Assembly (NCBI GenBank): GCA_021769545.1
Contig: JAETSS010000084.1
Location: forward strand, 1 to 6,302
Direction of reading: 5' to 3'
Origin: Eubacterium sp.
GTDB taxonomy: Bacteria; Bacillota_A; Clostridia; Peptostreptococcales; Anaerovoracaceae
Length of the DNA: 6,302 bases
The position numbers and the translations under genes are program-made. Below, in pieces: positions 5,266-6,302 of this stretch (position 1 is the first letter of the stretch; every line of letters starts with the position of its first letter). Under the pieces are notes generated by a model. The model saw only the letters and a program-made list of their open reading frames with translations, was not told the DNA's origin and searched no databases.

Positions 5266-6302
5266 ATGCTGAATACTAAAGATATCATGGAAACCATCAC
5301 CATGATACAGGACGAACATCTAGATATAAGGACCATCACCATGGGAATATCCCTCATGGACTGCTGCGACAGCGACATCGACAGATCATGCGCCAAGGTA
5401 TACGACAAGATATACGGACTTGCCAAGGATCTTGTCAAGACAGGCGAAGAGATCGAAAAGAAATACGGTATTCCCATCGTAAACAAGAGGATATCCGTTA
5501 CACCTATTTCACTTCTCGTGGCAGCCTCCGGCGGAGATCCCGTAAAATATGCAAAGACCCTCGACAGAGTCGCCAAGGACATAGGCGTCAACTTCATCGG
5601 CGGCTATTCCGCACTGGTACATAAAGGCTTCGCCGCAGGAGAAAAGGAGCTCATCGAATCCATTCCGAGAGCACTGGCGGAAACGGATTTCGTATGTTCA
5701 TCGGTAAATGTGGGATCGACAAAAGCAGGCATCAACATGGATGCCGTGAAGCTCATGGGCCGCGTCGTAAAGGACACTGCCGAGCTTACAAAGGACAGAC
5801 AGTGCATAGGCGCTGCAAAGCTGGTTGTATTCTGCAACGCACCTGAGGACAATCCTTTCATGGCAGGAGCTTTCCACGGTATAGGAGAGCCCGACTGCGT
5901 GATAAATGTAGGAGTTTCCGGACCGGGAGTCGTAAGATCAGCTCTTGCAAAGATGCCAAAAGATGCATCACTCTCAGAGGTGGCCGATCTCATCAAAAAA
6001 ACAGCCTTCAAGATCACCAGAATGGGACAGCTTGTGGGAAGTGAAGCATCCGCTAAACTGGGCGTGCCTTTTGGTATCATAGATCTGTCACTGGCACCGA
6101 CACCTGCAATAGGCGATTCGGTAGCATATATACTTGAGGAAATAGGCCTCGAGCAATGCGGTACTCACGGAACTACAGCCGCTCTCGCCATGCTCAACGA
6201 CGCTGTGAAAAAAGGCGGCGTAATGGCATCATCCAATGTAGGCGGACTTTCCGGCGCATTCATACCCGTATCCGAGGATGCCGGAATGATCAGCGCAGCG
6301 GC
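5266..6302 (+). CDS. UPF0210 / DUF711 family protein (PFL-like fold), 3' truncated by window
   Basis: The frame is open from ATG 5266 through the window end: 345 complete codons, while the family is about 450 residues, so roughly the last quarter is missing. AGGAGG at 5251-5256, nine bases upstream, sets the start. Family-typical stretches: [13 protein letters not shown] (21-33), [13 protein letters not shown] (72-84), [13 protein letters not shown] (109-121), [18 protein letters not shown] (143-160), [21 protein letters not shown] (201-221), [19 protein letters not shown] (269-287) and [12 protein letters not shown] (301-312). The family is structurally linked to the pyruvate formate-lyase barrel and is often named PFL family protein, but no glycyl-radical function is established to my knowledge, and the C-terminal end needed to look for such a glycine is outside the window. 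Cytoplasmic; operon with the ACT gene is near certain, with the radical SAM gene possible. Confidence 0.93.
   Translation, partial: MLNTKDIMETITMIQDEHLDIRTITMGISLMDCCDSDIDRSCAKVYDKIYGLAKDLVKTGEEIEKKYGIPIVNKRISVTPISLLVAASGGDPVKYAKTLDRVAKDIGVNFIGGYSALVHKGFAAGEKELIESIPRALAETDFVCSSVNVGSTKAGINMDAVKLMGRVVKDTAELTKDRQCIGAAKLVVFCNAPEDNPFMAGAFHGIGEPDCVINVGVSGPGVVRSALAKMPKDASLSEVADLIKKTAFKITRMGQLVGSEASAKLGVPFGIIDLSLAPTPAIGDSVAYILEEIGLEQCGTHGTTAALAMLNDAVKKGGVMASSNVGGLSGAFIPVSEDAGMISAA

Overview
The window looks like a chromosomal segment of an anaerobic Bacillota, most likely class Clostridia. This rests on the gene families (a UPF0237/UPF0210 pair, a stand-alone Elp3-like radical SAM protein, an AzlD permease subunit, a DUF6873-type protein), on AGGAGG ribosome binding sites, and on moderately AT-rich DNA with a clearly more AT-rich gene-free stretch. 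I see no phage, transposase, CRISPR, rRNA or tRNA gene. Species cannot be named from this sequence alone.

Layout: (1) 1-230 is the C-terminal end of an AzlD-type membrane protein on the + strand. (2) It converges on ung (uracil-DNA glycosylase, - strand, 468-1139), with a strong two-way hairpin terminator between them. (3) About 650 bases without a convincing gene (1140-1787) contain an imperfect 80-base palindrome, a cluster of TTCACCGG/CCGGTGAAA-like motifs, and a three-armed repeat with two TATAAT boxes directly upstream of the next gene. (4) 1788-2480 (+) encodes a DUF6873-type protein predicted to have the guanidino-modifying-enzyme fold, followed by a terminator. (5) 2560-3789 (-) encodes a membrane-anchored polysaccharide deacetylase with two Ig-like domains. 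(6) A very compact divergent promoter region leads on the other side into a radical SAM gene (3882-4928, +) that has no visible Shine-Dalgarno sequence. (7) Close behind it come an ACT-domain protein (4973-5236) and a UPF0210/DUF711 protein (5266 to the window end, truncated), both with AGGAGG sites and probably co-transcribed.

Most genes are housekeeping or uncharacterised but conserved. The window does not show one obvious multi-gene system. The best leads are the repeat-rich control region of the DUF6873 gene, the DUF6873 protein itself, the overlapping divergent promoters with a possibly leaderless radical SAM mRNA, and the ACT/UPF0210 pair, whose biochemical role is still unknown to me.
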